DNA of 14,560 nt from Chloroflexota bacterium (GTDB lineage Bacteria; Chloroflexota; Anaerolineae; Anaerolineales; UBA4823). The position numbers and the translations under genes are program-made. The stretch spans positions 1 through 14,560 of the forward strand of contig JAAZNS010000065.1 in assembly GCA_012798185.1 (NCBI GenBank), given 5' to 3'. This document shows positions 1 to 7,966 of this stretch, one piece after another. The first letter of the stretch is position 1; every line of letters starts with the position of its first letter. The notes beneath the pieces were generated by a model. That model was given only the letters and a program-made list of their open reading frames with translations. It did not search any database and was not told the DNA's origin.

Positions 1-1022
1 GAAACGATAAATCCAAGTTTGACTAGATCAAACAATTGGTATTCAGCAGCCTCGAGGCTGCTGCCAATATTTGGACGGAAAAAGAGAAAATAAAGCAGTT
101 TCCGAAAAGCAAGTTTAATGAATTGCTGCGGATGCTCCAAGATAAACTGCCATCCCTGCTGGTAGAAGAAACGATCTCGCTCCACCTCAGACATTTCCAG
201 CGTGCTTTCTACCAATGCTCTGTCGATCTGGGTGGGAAAAATATATTCTCCGTTGGATTTAGCGTTATTGCCTATCCAAAAATTCAACCCGCCGTTAGTC
301 GATGTGACCATTAACACACCATGCGTTCGATAATTATAGTAAATCCAGGGGAAAAACACGATTACAGCTGCTAACCCCATGGCACAGGATAATTTCAACC
401 ATAATCCCCATTTCTTCCATAAATTACCTAGCCACCATAAAGGGATTAAAGGCAAAATAGGCAACCAGGTCGACCTGGTTAACGCCGCCATCGCCAGACT
501 AACGCCGCATAATATTGCATTGATCAAAGTATAGTTTTTAACAGTTCGCACTGCCAACCATATTCCCAATATTACGAAAAAGGTTTCAACTGTGGTTGTA
601 CTGATATCGACAGAATAACTGATAAACGGAGGATAAACCGCAGCAATTAATGCAGCGAATAGAGCCTGTTTATGATTGCCGCTAACATCAATAACAAGCC
701 CGTATAAAAATATAATAACCAGGCAGGATAAAATGATTTGGATGATTTGTAATAGCGATGTATGGATTGTGCTACCCACAATCCGGGTGAAAGCTAATAA
801 CATCGGATAAACCGGAGGAACAAACGAAGTAGGTGTAACGGGTGTTAAATGATAAAAATCAAATTGATATTGACCCGATTCCACGAGAAGATCGGCTATT
901 TCTTCAGGTTCGAACTTCCAGGGGACATGAGAATCCCACACGAAAAAAATTGCACTAATGCGCAATAACCCTGCCAATAAAATAATTATCCCCAACAGCA
1001 CGGTTAACTGTTTGGTTTTCAC
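1..1022 (-). CDS. GT39-like membrane glycosyltransferase, 3' end cut by the window edge
   Basis: The frame is open from a GTG at 1022-1020 to the window edge (340 codons), so the C-terminus lies outside. I checked it codon by codon and found no stop. The start is non-ATG: an AGGGAG Shine-Dalgarno (1040-1035) overlaps the TAG stop of the gene before it, with 11 nt to the GTG. The N-terminus is a hydrophobic helix, followed by a loop with acidic residues (WDSHVPWKFEPEEIADLL), then many hydrophobic segments and LAMAALTRSTWLP. A GLNFWIGNNAKSNGEY segment then follows, a pattern seen in bacterial GT39/PMT-like GT-C enzymes. These use polyprenyl-phosphate sugars on the outer face of the membrane. 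Family assignment rests on membrane layout and these motifs; the sugar and acceptor cannot be read. It is last in the visible operon. Confidence 0.8.
   Translation of the reverse strand, partial: MKTKQLTVLLGIIILLAGLLRISAIFFVWDSHVPWKFEPEEIADLLVESGQYQFDFYHLTPVTPTSFVPPVYPMLLAFTRIVGSTIHTSLLQIIQIILSCLVIIFLYGLVIDVSGNHKQALFAALIAAVYPPFISYSVDISTTTVETFFVILGIWLAVRTVKNYTLINAILCGVSLAMAALTRSTWLPILPLIPLWWLGNLWKKWGLWLKLSCAMGLAAVIVFFPWIYYNYRTHGVLMVTSTNGGLNFWIGNNAKSNGEYIFPTQIDRALVESTLEMSEVERDRFFYQQGWQFILEHPQQFIKLAFRKLLYFLFFRPNIGSSLEAAEYQLFDLVKLGFIV
44..63. repeat. Perfect 20-bp palindrome in the GT39 coding sequence
   Basis: CAGCAGCCTC followed by its exact reverse complement, centred on CTCGAG. It encodes part of SSLEAA. 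No spacer, no run of T. Confidence 0.8.
463..480. repeat. Perfect 18-bp palindrome in the same GT39 coding sequence
   Basis: AACCAGGTC followed by its exact reverse complement, centred on GTCGAC, in codons for TRSTWL. It is the second perfect palindrome of 18 bp or more within 450 bp. Confidence 0.8.
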
Positions 1023-1034
1023 CTATTCCAAATC

Positions 1035-1040
1035 TCCCTA
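1035..1040 (-). promoter_or_regulatory. Ribosome binding site AGGGAG for the GTG-started GT39 gene
   Basis: AGGGAG lies 11 nt before the GTG at 1022 and shares bases with the TAG stop of the upstream fusion gene. This arrangement suggests translational coupling and supports the GTG start, since no ATG is nearby in frame. Confidence 0.5.
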
Positions 1041-2621
1041 AAAAGCACCGTTACCAGAGATGATGGCAGGAATCGTACGGATCATTATTATAAAATCTTT
1101 AATAAGCGAATAATGTTTAATATAATCAATTTCCAGCGCGAGCCGGGTATCCATATCCAGTGTACCTCGTCCATCGATTTGCATAGGGCCAGTCATCCCA
1201 GGCTTCACAGCCAGACGCTGGCGTTGTTCGTCAGTATATAAAGCCACTATGCGAATTTCTTCAGGTCTTGGTCCAACGATACTCATTTCACCCTTTAGAA
1301 TGTTCCAAAATTGCGGAAATTCATCGATACTCCAGCGGCGTAAGAATCGACCGACTCTGGTTACTCGAGGATCGTTCGGGATTTTAAACACCGGACCTTT
1401 CAGCGGGTTTTCTGCAATCACATCTTTGACTTGCTGATCTGCATCGCTAACCATCGTTCTAAGCTTAATGATTTTGAATAGCTTACCATTTTCTCCCACC
1501 CGCACTTGGGTATAAAAAATCGGACCGGGGCTGTCAAGCTTGATGGCAATCGCTGCTAATAAAATAATCGGACTCGATAAGACCAACCCTATTATCGAAA
1601 AGATTACATCAATTGTTCTCTTTACAAAACGCGCCGATGACTTCAACGCAGTACTCGGTCGCGGCTGGTAGCGTGGCGGGAATACTATACCAAAAGCGAT
1701 ACCAAGGCTTTGCGATATTGCCCGGATGAGTAATAAAACCGGAGAAATCGTTAAGACTTTGCGATCTCTGCGTGCAATATAGCTCAAAAAAGATAATCCG
1801 CTGGAATAGAATAGTATTAAACTTATCAAAAAAAGCCAAATGAATTGGGAATAAAATATCGAAAATAAGGCAGATAATCCGATTAAACCCAAAAGAACAA
1901 TCTGGATTCTTTGAGAACCAGGCGTATGCGAATCTTTAAATGTTTTTTCTGGTAAATTTTTTAAAATATGAACTTTCCAATACCCAATGAGATACTTGCG
2001 ATAGAAATAATCTTTTACGCTTGTATTATGATAGTGATAAACAATTGCTGTGGGCTCATAAACCATCTTGTATCCTTTTCGGGCAAGCCGAAAAGAAAAT
2101 TCTTGATCCTCGAGTCGTTGATAGGTTGGATCAAACCCTTCATTTTGCAAAAAGATATCTCTTCGATAGGCAGCAGAATAAGTATCAATGAAATCTATTT
2201 GCCCCTGCATGCTTGGCCTTCGATATTTATGTTCATATTCCAGTTGGACAAAGCGGGCTACAAGCGATGATTGTTTTGTCCGGTAAGTTCCCCTAACGCC
2301 TACAACATCTTTATCTTCGAAAGGTTTAGTCAAGCAGTGAAGCCACTCATCATCCACCACGCAATCGGCATCGGTGAAAGCGATAATATCCCCATTTGAT
2401 TCCTGCACGCCGCGATTACGCGCAGCTCCCGCTCCGGCGTGAGCTTGTTGTATCAATTTAACGTTGAATCGGCTTACTAACTGTGCTGTATTATCCGCCG
2501 AGCCATCATCGACAACGATAACTTCATAATCGACATCCAGGTTTTTTTGCGAGGTTACAGCTTCTAGGCATTCCTCGATTGTGGAAGCTGAATTCAAGGC
2601 AGGAATGATCACCGAAATCAT
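1038..2621 (-). CDS. Fusion: GT2 glycosyltransferase + monotopic phosphoglycosyl transferase (bacterial sugar transferase)
   Basis: The 527-aa protein has two catalytic modules. Residues 1-230 are a GT2 GT-A domain: MISVIIPALN start, VIVVDDGSADNT at 35-45, the metal-binding TDAD at 83-86, and EDQEFSFRLARKG near 171-183. Two hydrophobic segments follow at about 240-282. Residues 331-527 are a bacterial sugar transferase of the PglC/WcaJ type: a reentrant hydrophobic helix after KRTID (334-338), SPGPIFYTQ (364-372), KLRTM (386-390), the catalytic Asp-Glu at 433-434 in SIDEFPQFWN, and VGPRPE (449-454). The second module moves a sugar phosphate from a UDP-sugar onto undecaprenyl phosphate; the first probably adds the next sugar. 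GT/PGT fusions are known but uncommon. It starts 6 bp after the preceding stop. Specificity is unknown. Confidence 0.92.
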   Translation of the reverse strand: MISVIIPALNSASTIEECLEAVTSQKNLDVDYEVIVVDDGSADNTAQLVSRFNVKLIQQAHAGAGAARNRGVQESNGDIIAFTDADCVVDDEWLHCLTKPFEDKDVVGVRGTYRTKQSSLVARFVQLEYEHKYRRPSMQGQIDFIDTYSAAYRRDIFLQNEGFDPTYQRLEDQEFSFRLARKGYKMVYEPTAIVYHYHNTSVKDYFYRKYLIGYWKVHILKNLPEKTFKDSHTPGSQRIQIVLLGLIGLSALFSIFYSQFIWLFLISLILFYSSGLSFLSYIARRDRKVLTISPVLLLIRAISQSLGIAFGIVFPPRYQPRPSTALKSSARFVKRTIDVIFSIIGLVLSSPIILLAAIAIKLDSPGPIFYTQVRVGENGKLFKIIKLRTMVSDADQQVKDVIAENPLKGPVFKIPNDPRVTRVGRFLRRWSIDEFPQFWNILKGEMSIVGPRPEEIRIVALYTDEQRQRLAVKPGMTGPMQIDGRGTLDMDTRLALEIDYIKHYSLIKDFIIMIRTIPAIISGNGAF

Positions 2622-2627
2622 GCCAGT

Positions 2628-3671
2628 TCACTCCTGTGTGGTATTCATTTCGGGCGCTTTGCTGCTAAATTTTGACATTTTCTTATCAATATTATTATGG
2701 TTTAGAAAATTAAAGTTCCCCGAAATAAGCAGATAGATTCCGCTAAATAATAACGGTGGAAATGTAACGATGGCATGCAAAATGATGGCATAGGCAATCG
2801 TCATTTGATAAGGAATGCCAAAGGGCTTTAATGCCAATTCTGTAAAGAAATACGCCGTTCCAAAATTCCCCGGTATTCCGAAAGGAAGGGCTTTTAAATA
2901 TCCCAAGACCAGCACCATACCGCCGGCGACTGCATCGATAGGGAGATTGAAACTTTTAAACAAAAATAAATTCGTTGACCACATCGATACCCAAATAACC
3001 ACCGTAATAAGCAGCAATGGCGTTATTCTTCTAATATTACGCAGCCATAGACTGCTTTCGATTGTTTTACTGGCAGCTTGCAGCATCTTGATAACCAATG
3101 GGTGGGAAAACTTTTTAACGAATTTATCACAATATTTTTTTATCCCCGGACTGAATATGATGAAAATGATTATTCCCAATATAGAAACAACACCAGTAAT
3201 GGTAAATATTGGTTTTATCCAGTCGTATATTTCCAGCGGCAGATAGAAAATCAATAAAGTGCCAGCAATAATTAATGCTATCGTATCGATCACTTTCTCG
3301 AGGACTATCGTAAACACAGTCAGGGCAATATGGCTGTTCGGTTTATCGGCGAGGATAATCCCAATTCGGGCGAATTCACCACCGCGGATGGGCAATAAGA
3401 TATTCACTGCCTGGCATAAATAGAAAGCACCGGTAATATTAAAAAATGATGGTTTAATTTCGAATTTATATAATAGATATTTCCAGCGCAGGATTTTTAA
3501 AAATAAACTTACTAAAATCGAAACGATGGCAACAACCAACCACAAAATACTTAGATTATGGAAATGGTATGACAGTTCCGTCCAATTCAATCCCCTGAGT
3601 GAAATTACAAGTAATGAAATTCCACTTAGGATTTTTATTATGGTCCATAAAAGGCTTAATTTTTTGCGCAA
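2628..3671 (-). CDS. AglD/UPF0104-type integral membrane protein (lysylphosphatidylglycerol synthase TM-like, flippase-like fold)
   Basis: This 347-aa polytopic protein is almost entirely hydrophobic segments, with a charged C-terminal tail. Family marks are LPIRGGEFARIG near 112-123, a long helix pair around EKVID, and ALPFGIPGNFGTAYFF near 262-277. These match the UPF0104/AglD family, related to the membrane half of MprF and often found in glycan loci. Proposed roles include lipid or lipid-linked sugar transfer or flipping; none can be proven here. Translation begins at a TTG placed directly after an in-frame TGA, with GGA about 7 nt upstream, so the TTG is the earliest possible start. It is the first gene after the 205-bp intergenic region and may be driven by the promoter candidate there. 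It ends 6 bp before the GT2/PGT fusion. Confidence 0.85.
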   Translation of the reverse strand: MRKKLSLLWTIIKILSGISLLVISLRGLNWTELSYHFHNLSILWLVVAIVSILVSLFLKILRWKYLLYKFEIKPSFFNITGAFYLCQAVNILLPIRGGEFARIGIILADKPNSHIALTVFTIVLEKVIDTIALIIAGTLLIFYLPLEIYDWIKPIFTITGVVSILGIIIFIIFSPGIKKYCDKFVKKFSHPLVIKMLQAASKTIESSLWLRNIRRITPLLLITVVIWVSMWSTNLFLFKSFNLPIDAVAGGMVLVLGYLKALPFGIPGNFGTAYFFTELALKPFGIPYQMTIAYAIILHAIVTFPPLLFSGIYLLISGNFNFLNHNNIDKKMSKFSSKAPEMNTTQE

Positions 3672-3765
3672 TCAAAATTCCAAGCTTGTATTCGAGAGAT
3701 TTGATGTAATCTTCTATCAATAAAAATCATCAACAAAATCCTTCTATGTGTTTTTATGATTAGTC

Positions 3766-3793
3766 ATAATATACTCAATCACACTTGTGTTAA
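3766..3793 (-). promoter_or_regulatory. Candidate sigma70-type promoter for the AglD-type gene and the downstream operon
   Basis: On the minus strand, TTAACA (3793-3788) and TATTAT (3771-3766) are separated by 16 nt. This would start transcription near 3760 and leave a leader of about 90 nt before the TTG at 3671. It is the only intergenic gap long enough to host a conventional promoter. In AT-rich DNA such matches are common, so confidence is low. Confidence 0.3.
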
Positions 3794-3808
3794 GCTTTAC
3801 AAAAGTGT
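3781..3808. promoter_or_regulatory. 28-bp imperfect palindrome overlapping the candidate -35 box (possible operator)
   Basis: The sequence from ACACTT (3781) to AAGTGT (3808) is symmetric about an AAGCTT centre. Twelve of the fourteen base pairs match, with mismatched pairs only at the 7th and 11th positions from each end. It covers the candidate -35 hexamer at 3788-3793, as expected of a repressor site bound by a dimer. There is no following U-run in either direction, so it does not look like a terminator. Confidence 0.4.
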
Positions 3809-3876
3809 TTGCGCAATGGAAAAATATTCCTCCCAATGAGTTAATCGAACATATTTGATTCAAAATATAAAAAGTG

Positions 3877-5220
3877 CTATGACGGTTCTCGCAGCCAATT
3901 GGGTATGCCGGCTATCAAACCCAGCAGCATCCAAAACAGAAATCCTGGCTTTGCCCCCAATGCTACTGCATCATTCAACCCATAGAAGAGGTGCGCAATC
4001 AATCCACCTGCCAGCCCTAATATCCAAAACAATACTTCACGGTCGAAAAAAAGCGCTAAACGGAAAACTCTGAATAATTGAATAAACGCAGCAAGGTAAA
4101 GCCATATCAACGCAATAAGACCTGGCACGCCCAGGTCAAGCGCAGCCTGTAAAAATTCGTTATGCGCATGACCAACATCGGTATTCGGGTTGAATATGCG
4201 CGGTGGATGGACGATATAAACAGCTGTCCGAAAAGTATTCATACCCATTCCAGTCCATGGAAAATCCTGAATGCACTCGTAAGCACGTGTCCAAATTTCC
4301 AGCCTGCCTTCTATGGAATTGAGAGAATCTGAAGAGCTGTCCATTGGCGATTCGAATAAAAAACGTTCAAGAACATTTCCACCCCTGGTAGTAATAAATA
4401 TTGTAAGAGCAATGATGGCGATAATAACGAACATTGCCAATCCTAACTGCATGCGCCGCGGCAATATAAGCCATAGAATGAGACCTACAGCAATCATCAA
4501 CGCAAAATAAGCAGTGCGCGATTGGGTAAGGATGACTACGCATAATGAAAATAAAGTAGCTATACTGGTGCATAGTATTACCCCCAAATCAAAAGGCTTG
4601 ATCATTCCCCTGTGATTGGAATTATTTTTTGTATCATAAAATTTATAAATCAAACCTAAAGTAACGGCAAAATACACGGGCAGCACCCATAATAATGCCC
4701 CCGCCACTTCATTAGGATGAAACCCCTCTGCTGCACCGGGTAATCCGCTGACCGAAATTGGTAATTTAGCTGTAATTTTCGTAAGAGATGCCAGCTTACC
4801 CGTAATGATCCAACGGGTGCCCAGCAGGCTTACCCCGGCAATTCCTGCTCCACAGAGCAAAAAAGTGCCTAAGCAGATATACCAACCTTTTTTAGTAATA
4901 CCCCGTTGGATAAAAAATATATATGTCGCTAACCCGAGCATTACACCGCAAACTTTTCCCAAACTGATGTTTAAGTCATAGGTAGCCCACAAACTTACCA
5001 GTACCATCAATGCCATTAATAGCAATGGCGGATTAAGCGGAGTGTGCAGTATCGGTTTTCCGGTCGATACCCAACCTGCCAGCCAGATGACCGGTAATAC
5101 TAGTAGCGCTAAGCTGCGCGCGGGTGAAGGGAATAGTAGAAACGGCGCTGCCGCAACTAATAACAGCCAGCTATACTTGTCAATTCCGATTATCCATGAT
5201 CTCACCAGTGTTTTCATCAT
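3877..5220 (-). CDS. O-antigen ligase / polymerase family membrane protein (Wzy_C type)
   Basis: The 447-aa polytopic protein has roughly a dozen hydrophobic segments. Family marks are HPNEVAGALLW at 168-178, LTQSRTAYFAL at 231-241, and the large outer loop with GRLEIWTRAYECIQDFPWTG at 305-324 leading to HAHNEFLQAALDLGVPGL at 351-368. The H-x-H-N-E block near 351-355 is typical of the O-antigen ligase/polymerase family, which joins undecaprenyl-linked glycans to each other or to an acceptor such as lipid A or protein. Sequence alone does not tell ligase from polymerase. Two ATG codons sit at the start (5220, 5217). The start is 3 bp after the stop of the GT2 gene, implying cotranslation. Confidence 0.9.
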   Translation of the reverse strand: MMKTLVRSWIIGIDKYSWLLLVAAAPFLLFPSPARSLALLVLPVIWLAGWVSTGKPILHTPLNPPLLLMALMVLVSLWATYDLNISLGKVCGVMLGLATYIFFIQRGITKKGWYICLGTFLLCGAGIAGVSLLGTRWIITGKLASLTKITAKLPISVSGLPGAAEGFHPNEVAGALLWVLPVYFAVTLGLIYKFYDTKNNSNHRGMIKPFDLGVILCTSIATLFSLCVVILTQSRTAYFALMIAVGLILWLILPRRMQLGLAMFVIIAIIALTIFITTRGGNVLERFLFESPMDSSSDSLNSIEGRLEIWTRAYECIQDFPWTGMGMNTFRTAVYIVHPPRIFNPNTDVGHAHNEFLQAALDLGVPGLIALIWLYLAAFIQLFRVFRLALFFDREVLFWILGLAGGLIAHLFYGLNDAVALGAKPGFLFWMLLGLIAGIPNWLREPS

Positions 5221-5223
5221 CGA

Positions 5224-6051
5224 TTAGAGCTGACCAAACCGCTGCCGGAAATGCACCCGCAAACTTAATGGCAGCCATCCATATAACCAGGGGCGAACTT
5301 TCGACATAACATAGAGCCATGAAAAATGGCTGCCTCCCTCCCGGAAATGTACCCGCAGCATTTCCGTCCAGCAGCGATCATCTGAGATACTGGTTTTACC
5401 GCTGCCATGCAGCCGAAAATCTGCCCATAAACGCGGGTGATATACCAATGGCGCACATTTTGCCAGCCGCACCCATAGGTCATAATCCATAGCAAAGTAG
5501 AAGCTAGGGTCAAGCGGACCCACCTTCCGCCATAGATCAGCCCGGAAAAAGGCAGATTGCTGCGGAATATGGACATAACCCCGGCGCAGCCTTCGATAAT
5601 CGGTTTGGGCAGCGGGGAATTTTGCCAAAACATTTCCAGTTTCATCGATTAAATTAGCATCGCCATAGACCATGCCCACCTGTGGATTATCTTTTAAAAA
5701 GGCGACCGCTTCACCAAATGCGCCGGGCTGGTAACGATCATCGGAATTGAGCCAGGCAAAAATATCGCCATGAGCGCGGGCAAAACCTTTATTAATCGCA
5801 TCGGTTTGTCCTAAATCCGGTTCGCTCACCCAATCCGTAAGCTGGTTATTGTATTTTTGGATGATTTCCTGGCTTCCATCTGTCGATCCCCCGTCGATAA
5901 TTATATATTCCAGATTGGTATAATTTTGACTCAGCACCGAATTAATCGCTTCTTCTAAAAAAAATGCCTGATTGTACGAAGGCGTAACAATCGAGATAAG
6001 CGGTTTTTCAGGAAGAAGCGGTAAGGTTTCGTATTGGATTTTCATTGCCAT
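5224..6051 (-). CDS. GT2 family glycosyltransferase (second paralogue)
   Basis: This 275-aa soluble GT-A enzyme has no membrane segments. PLISIVTPSYNQ near 18-29 starts the nucleotide-binding fold, LEYIIIDGGSTDGSQEII lies near 47-64, SEPDLGQTDAINKGF follows, and WLNSDD is the metal-binding DxD-type site. The C-terminal third carries the acceptor-side YFAMDYDLWVRLAK segment. It probably transfers a sugar from a nucleotide donor to a growing lipid-linked oligosaccharide in the cytoplasm. Its N-terminal half closely resembles the GT2 two genes upstream (ITPSYNQ, LIIDGGSTDGS, AINKGF, WLNSDD), so the two probably arose by duplication; their C-termini differ. The start overlaps the end of the sulfotransferase by 10 bp. 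ATG codons at 6051 and 6045 are both possible. Confidence 0.93.
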   Translation of the reverse strand: MAMKIQYETLPLLPEKPLISIVTPSYNQAFFLEEAINSVLSQNYTNLEYIIIDGGSTDGSQEIIQKYNNQLTDWVSEPDLGQTDAINKGFARAHGDIFAWLNSDDRYQPGAFGEAVAFLKDNPQVGMVYGDANLIDETGNVLAKFPAAQTDYRRLRRGYVHIPQQSAFFRADLWRKVGPLDPSFYFAMDYDLWVRLAKCAPLVYHPRLWADFRLHGSGKTSISDDRCWTEMLRVHFREGGSHFSWLYVMSKVRPWLYGWLPLSLRVHFRQRFGQL

Positions 6052-6983
6052 TCTGCTTCGGGATAGAAACGGGAAGCTGCTTCACCCGTCAGCTGGGTTA
6101 TGCGTTCGATCTCATCTTCTGTCAGGCGGCGCTTCCAATTATCCAGATTGGAACGGCTGTCCAGCCGGACAGCATGGACTTTGTTTTGCGATAATTCTTT
6201 GGGATTCTCCGAACTGCTGGTTTCAAGAATCGCTTTCTCCACTTTAGAATTGAAATGCAATCCTAATTCGTCATATAATCGGTGGAATTCTTCAAAAGGC
6301 TGCCTCGATAAATCTTCATGCCGGGCAAAGATAACTTCGGGATGCTGATTTTGACAATCATATGCAGTTTGATAGATCAATTTCCAAAGCAGGCTGCCTT
6401 GGGCAATAATATCATCGGTTTTTTGATGAACGCTAAGAATTTCTTGCCGATATGGGGCTAGGCAGTCACGCATCAGCAATGGCTGCTCCAGCAAATCGAA
6501 GAAATTGAAATTCCAACCCAGGCGTTTCAAGCTGCTTACAAATGCAAGAGGATGGCGTACCATTACAACCACCCTGCAATTCAAGCGCTTCATAAACCAG
6601 GGTATAGAAAAGGCTGCAAACGGGTCTTTGAGCAAAGGACGTTTGTTTAACAGCTTACCCCAAAAGAAAATATTGCAATCCCGCAGCATGCGTAAAAAAT
6701 CATGCCAGGATTTCAATGATTGGATTTCTGCCCATAGGTGATAACGATAACTAAATATATCGTCAAACGCAGGCAGATACGCCGACTCATTTTCCTGCGT
6801 AATATAGGTATACCAGCCAGAAACGGGAACTTTCATCACACCCGGGCGATGCCACAAATTCAACGGCTCGCTGATATAAGCTGCCTCGCCGCTGGCACAT
6901 AAAATTTTCCCCACCCAGGTAGTGCCCGAGCGGTGAACTCCCGTAACCAGAATAGGCTGATTTCTCAGGGTTTCTTCAGACAT
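6042..6983 (-). CDS. PAPS-dependent sulfotransferase family protein
   Basis: The 313-aa protein has the two PAPS-binding elements of the sulfotransferase family. The 5'-phosphosulfate loop is TGVHRSGTTWVGKIL at 14-28, close to the N-terminus. The 3'-phosphate region is VVVMVRHPLAFVSSLKR at 138-154, with Arg143 and Ser150/151 as expected. LLKDPFAAFSIPWFM and FARHEDLSRQP are also family-like. It should move sulfate from PAPS to a hydroxyl group, most likely on the glycan being built here. I chose ATG at 6983; a TTG four codons upstream (6995) is also possible and would lengthen the overlap with the GT2 gene before it from 19 to 31 bp. It lies between two paralogous GT2 genes. No PAPS synthesis genes are in the window. 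Confidence 0.9.
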   Translation of the reverse strand: MSEETLRNQPILVTGVHRSGTTWVGKILCASGEAAYISEPLNLWHRPGVMKVPVSGWYTYITQENESAYLPAFDDIFSYRYHLWAEIQSLKSWHDFLRMLRDCNIFFWGKLLNKRPLLKDPFAAFSIPWFMKRLNCRVVVMVRHPLAFVSSLKRLGWNFNFFDLLEQPLLMRDCLAPYRQEILSVHQKTDDIIAQGSLLWKLIYQTAYDCQNQHPEVIFARHEDLSRQPFEEFHRLYDELGLHFNSKVEKAILETSSSENPKELSQNKVHAVRLDSRSNLDNWKRRLTEDEIERITQLTGEAASRFYPEAEWQ

Positions 6984-7957
6984 AATCCATACCAATTTTC
7001 TAAACCATAAATATCCGAAACATCTGCTTGAGCTCGAAGGCGGTTATACCAGCCTGCTAAACTTTTTCCGCCCAGGACACATAATAACGCATAGAGAATT
7101 CGGTGCCAGTGCTGCAATGTATAAGCCGGATAATACCAAAAGGCTTTCGTATAAGCCAATAACGCTTTAAATGGCATCCCGCCATCCAGGTAATAGCGGG
7201 CGCTAAGCCTCGTTGCGCCGCCGATCACCTGGCGTGAATTTCTGCTTACATAATCAGATAATTCGGGGTGTGCCTGCACCCAATCCAGCAAGCGCATCGT
7301 TTCTCGGCTAAATTCGGCTGCCTGAGCGACATTTTTGGCACCTGCGTGATGCCGGGCTGCTGCCCAAAAACCTTCTACATGTTTTATGGGCGCTAGAGAA
7401 GCAATTTTCAGCCATAACTGATGATCAAGCATATAGTGGTATTTTGTATCCAAATAACCAGCCTGGTCGAGTACTGCTTTGCGCATGAAAACTGCCGGCT
7501 GGCAAATGATGCGAAAACGAGTCAGCTCAGCTAATCCCCAATCGCCAAAGACCAAACGATTTAGAGGCACGCCCCGGGCATCGATGGTCAATGCATTCCC
7601 AAATACCATCCCGGAAGCCGGGGTGGATTGTAACGCCTGCACAGCAGATGAAATCGCTCCTGGTAAATATAAGTCATCCGAATTCAACCAGGCGATAATT
7701 TCACCCTGGGCACGTTGAAAACCTTTATTGATTGCCTGCGCCTGCCCCCTATCCGGTTCTGAAACCCACCATGCCAGGTTTTCAGCATAACGCTGGATGA
7801 TCTCCAGGCTGCCATCTGTTGAGCCGCCATCGATAATCAAATATTCTAACCGAAATGTATCGTTCCGCTGTGCCAAGACTGACCGGATGGCAGCTTCTAG
7901 ATACGCAGCCTGGTTATACGAAGGGGTAATGATGGAAACAAGCGGTTTTTCAGTGAT
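6965..7957 (-). CDS. GT2 family glycosyltransferase (first paralogue) lacking a canonical start codon
   Basis: The homologous frame covers the whole GT-A fold: KPLVSIITPSYNQ, then AAYLEAAIRSVL, LEYLIIDGGSTDGSLEII, SEPDRGQAQAINKGF, the metal-site WLNSDD, and YHYMLDHQLWLK. About 330 aa result if translation starts at the ATC at 7957-7955. Upstream of the conserved domain there is no ATG, GTG or TTG before an in-frame TAA (7966-7964). The first TTG inside the frame, at 7876, would remove the essential first strand. An AGGA (7970-7967) lies 9 nt before the ATC, and ATC ACT GAA AAA CCG is exactly where an ATG would be expected. Either ATC is used, or an ATG was lost or misread. The C-terminal 100 residues differ from the paralogue at 5224-6051. 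Confidence 0.85.
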   Translation of the reverse strand: MTEKPLVSIITPSYNQAAYLEAAIRSVLAQRNDTFRLEYLIIDGGSTDGSLEIIQRYAENLAWWVSEPDRGQAQAINKGFQRAQGEIIAWLNSDDLYLPGAISSAVQALQSTPASGMVFGNALTIDARGVPLNRLVFGDWGLAELTRFRIICQPAVFMRKAVLDQAGYLDTKYHYMLDHQLWLKIASLAPIKHVEGFWAAARHHAGAKNVAQAAEFSRETMRLLDWVQAHPELSDYVSRNSRQVIGGATRLSARYYLDGGMPFKALLAYTKAFWYYPAYTLQHWHRILYALLCVLGGKSLAGWYNRLRAQADVSDIYGLENWYGLCLKKP

Positions 7958-7966
7958 TTTATATTA

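Larger units (their letters stand above)
3672..3876. other. Only substantial intergenic region; holds promoter and palindrome candidates
   Basis: About 205 AT-rich bases separate the O-antigen ligase stop from the TTG start of the AglD-type gene. I see a sigma70-like promoter and a 28-bp imperfect palindrome (both listed separately) and no intrinsic terminator with a U-tract. A strong GGGAGGA (3834-3828, minus strand) is followed by a TTG reading frame of only eight codons beginning TTG CGC AAA. The same ATTGCGCAAA also occurs at the true start of the AglD-type gene. I would not call the short frame a gene. Confidence 0.6.

Noticed and set aside
36..314. Plus-strand reading frame of 92 codons near the left edge
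   Set aside because: It is antisense to a continuous minus-strand frame that has clear membrane-protein character and continues from a GTG at 1022; the plus frame has no ribosome site or family resemblance.
3802..3834. Leader peptide: GGGAGGA then TTG CGC AAA, eight codons
   Set aside because: The spacing to the TTG is long (12 nt), it lies upstream of the promoter candidate, and its peptide has no attenuator-like residue run; the shared ATTGCGCAAA with the true gene start may be coincidence.
4124..4142. Short hairpin GACCTGG / CCAGGTC in the O-antigen ligase gene
   Set aside because: A 7-bp stem inside a conserved coding motif (DLGVPG) is within chance expectation, and no U-tract follows.
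6156..6173. Hairpin GCTGTCC-AGCC-GGACAGC in the sulfotransferase gene
   Set aside because: A 7-bp stem in coding DNA is weak on its own, and no terminator tail follows.
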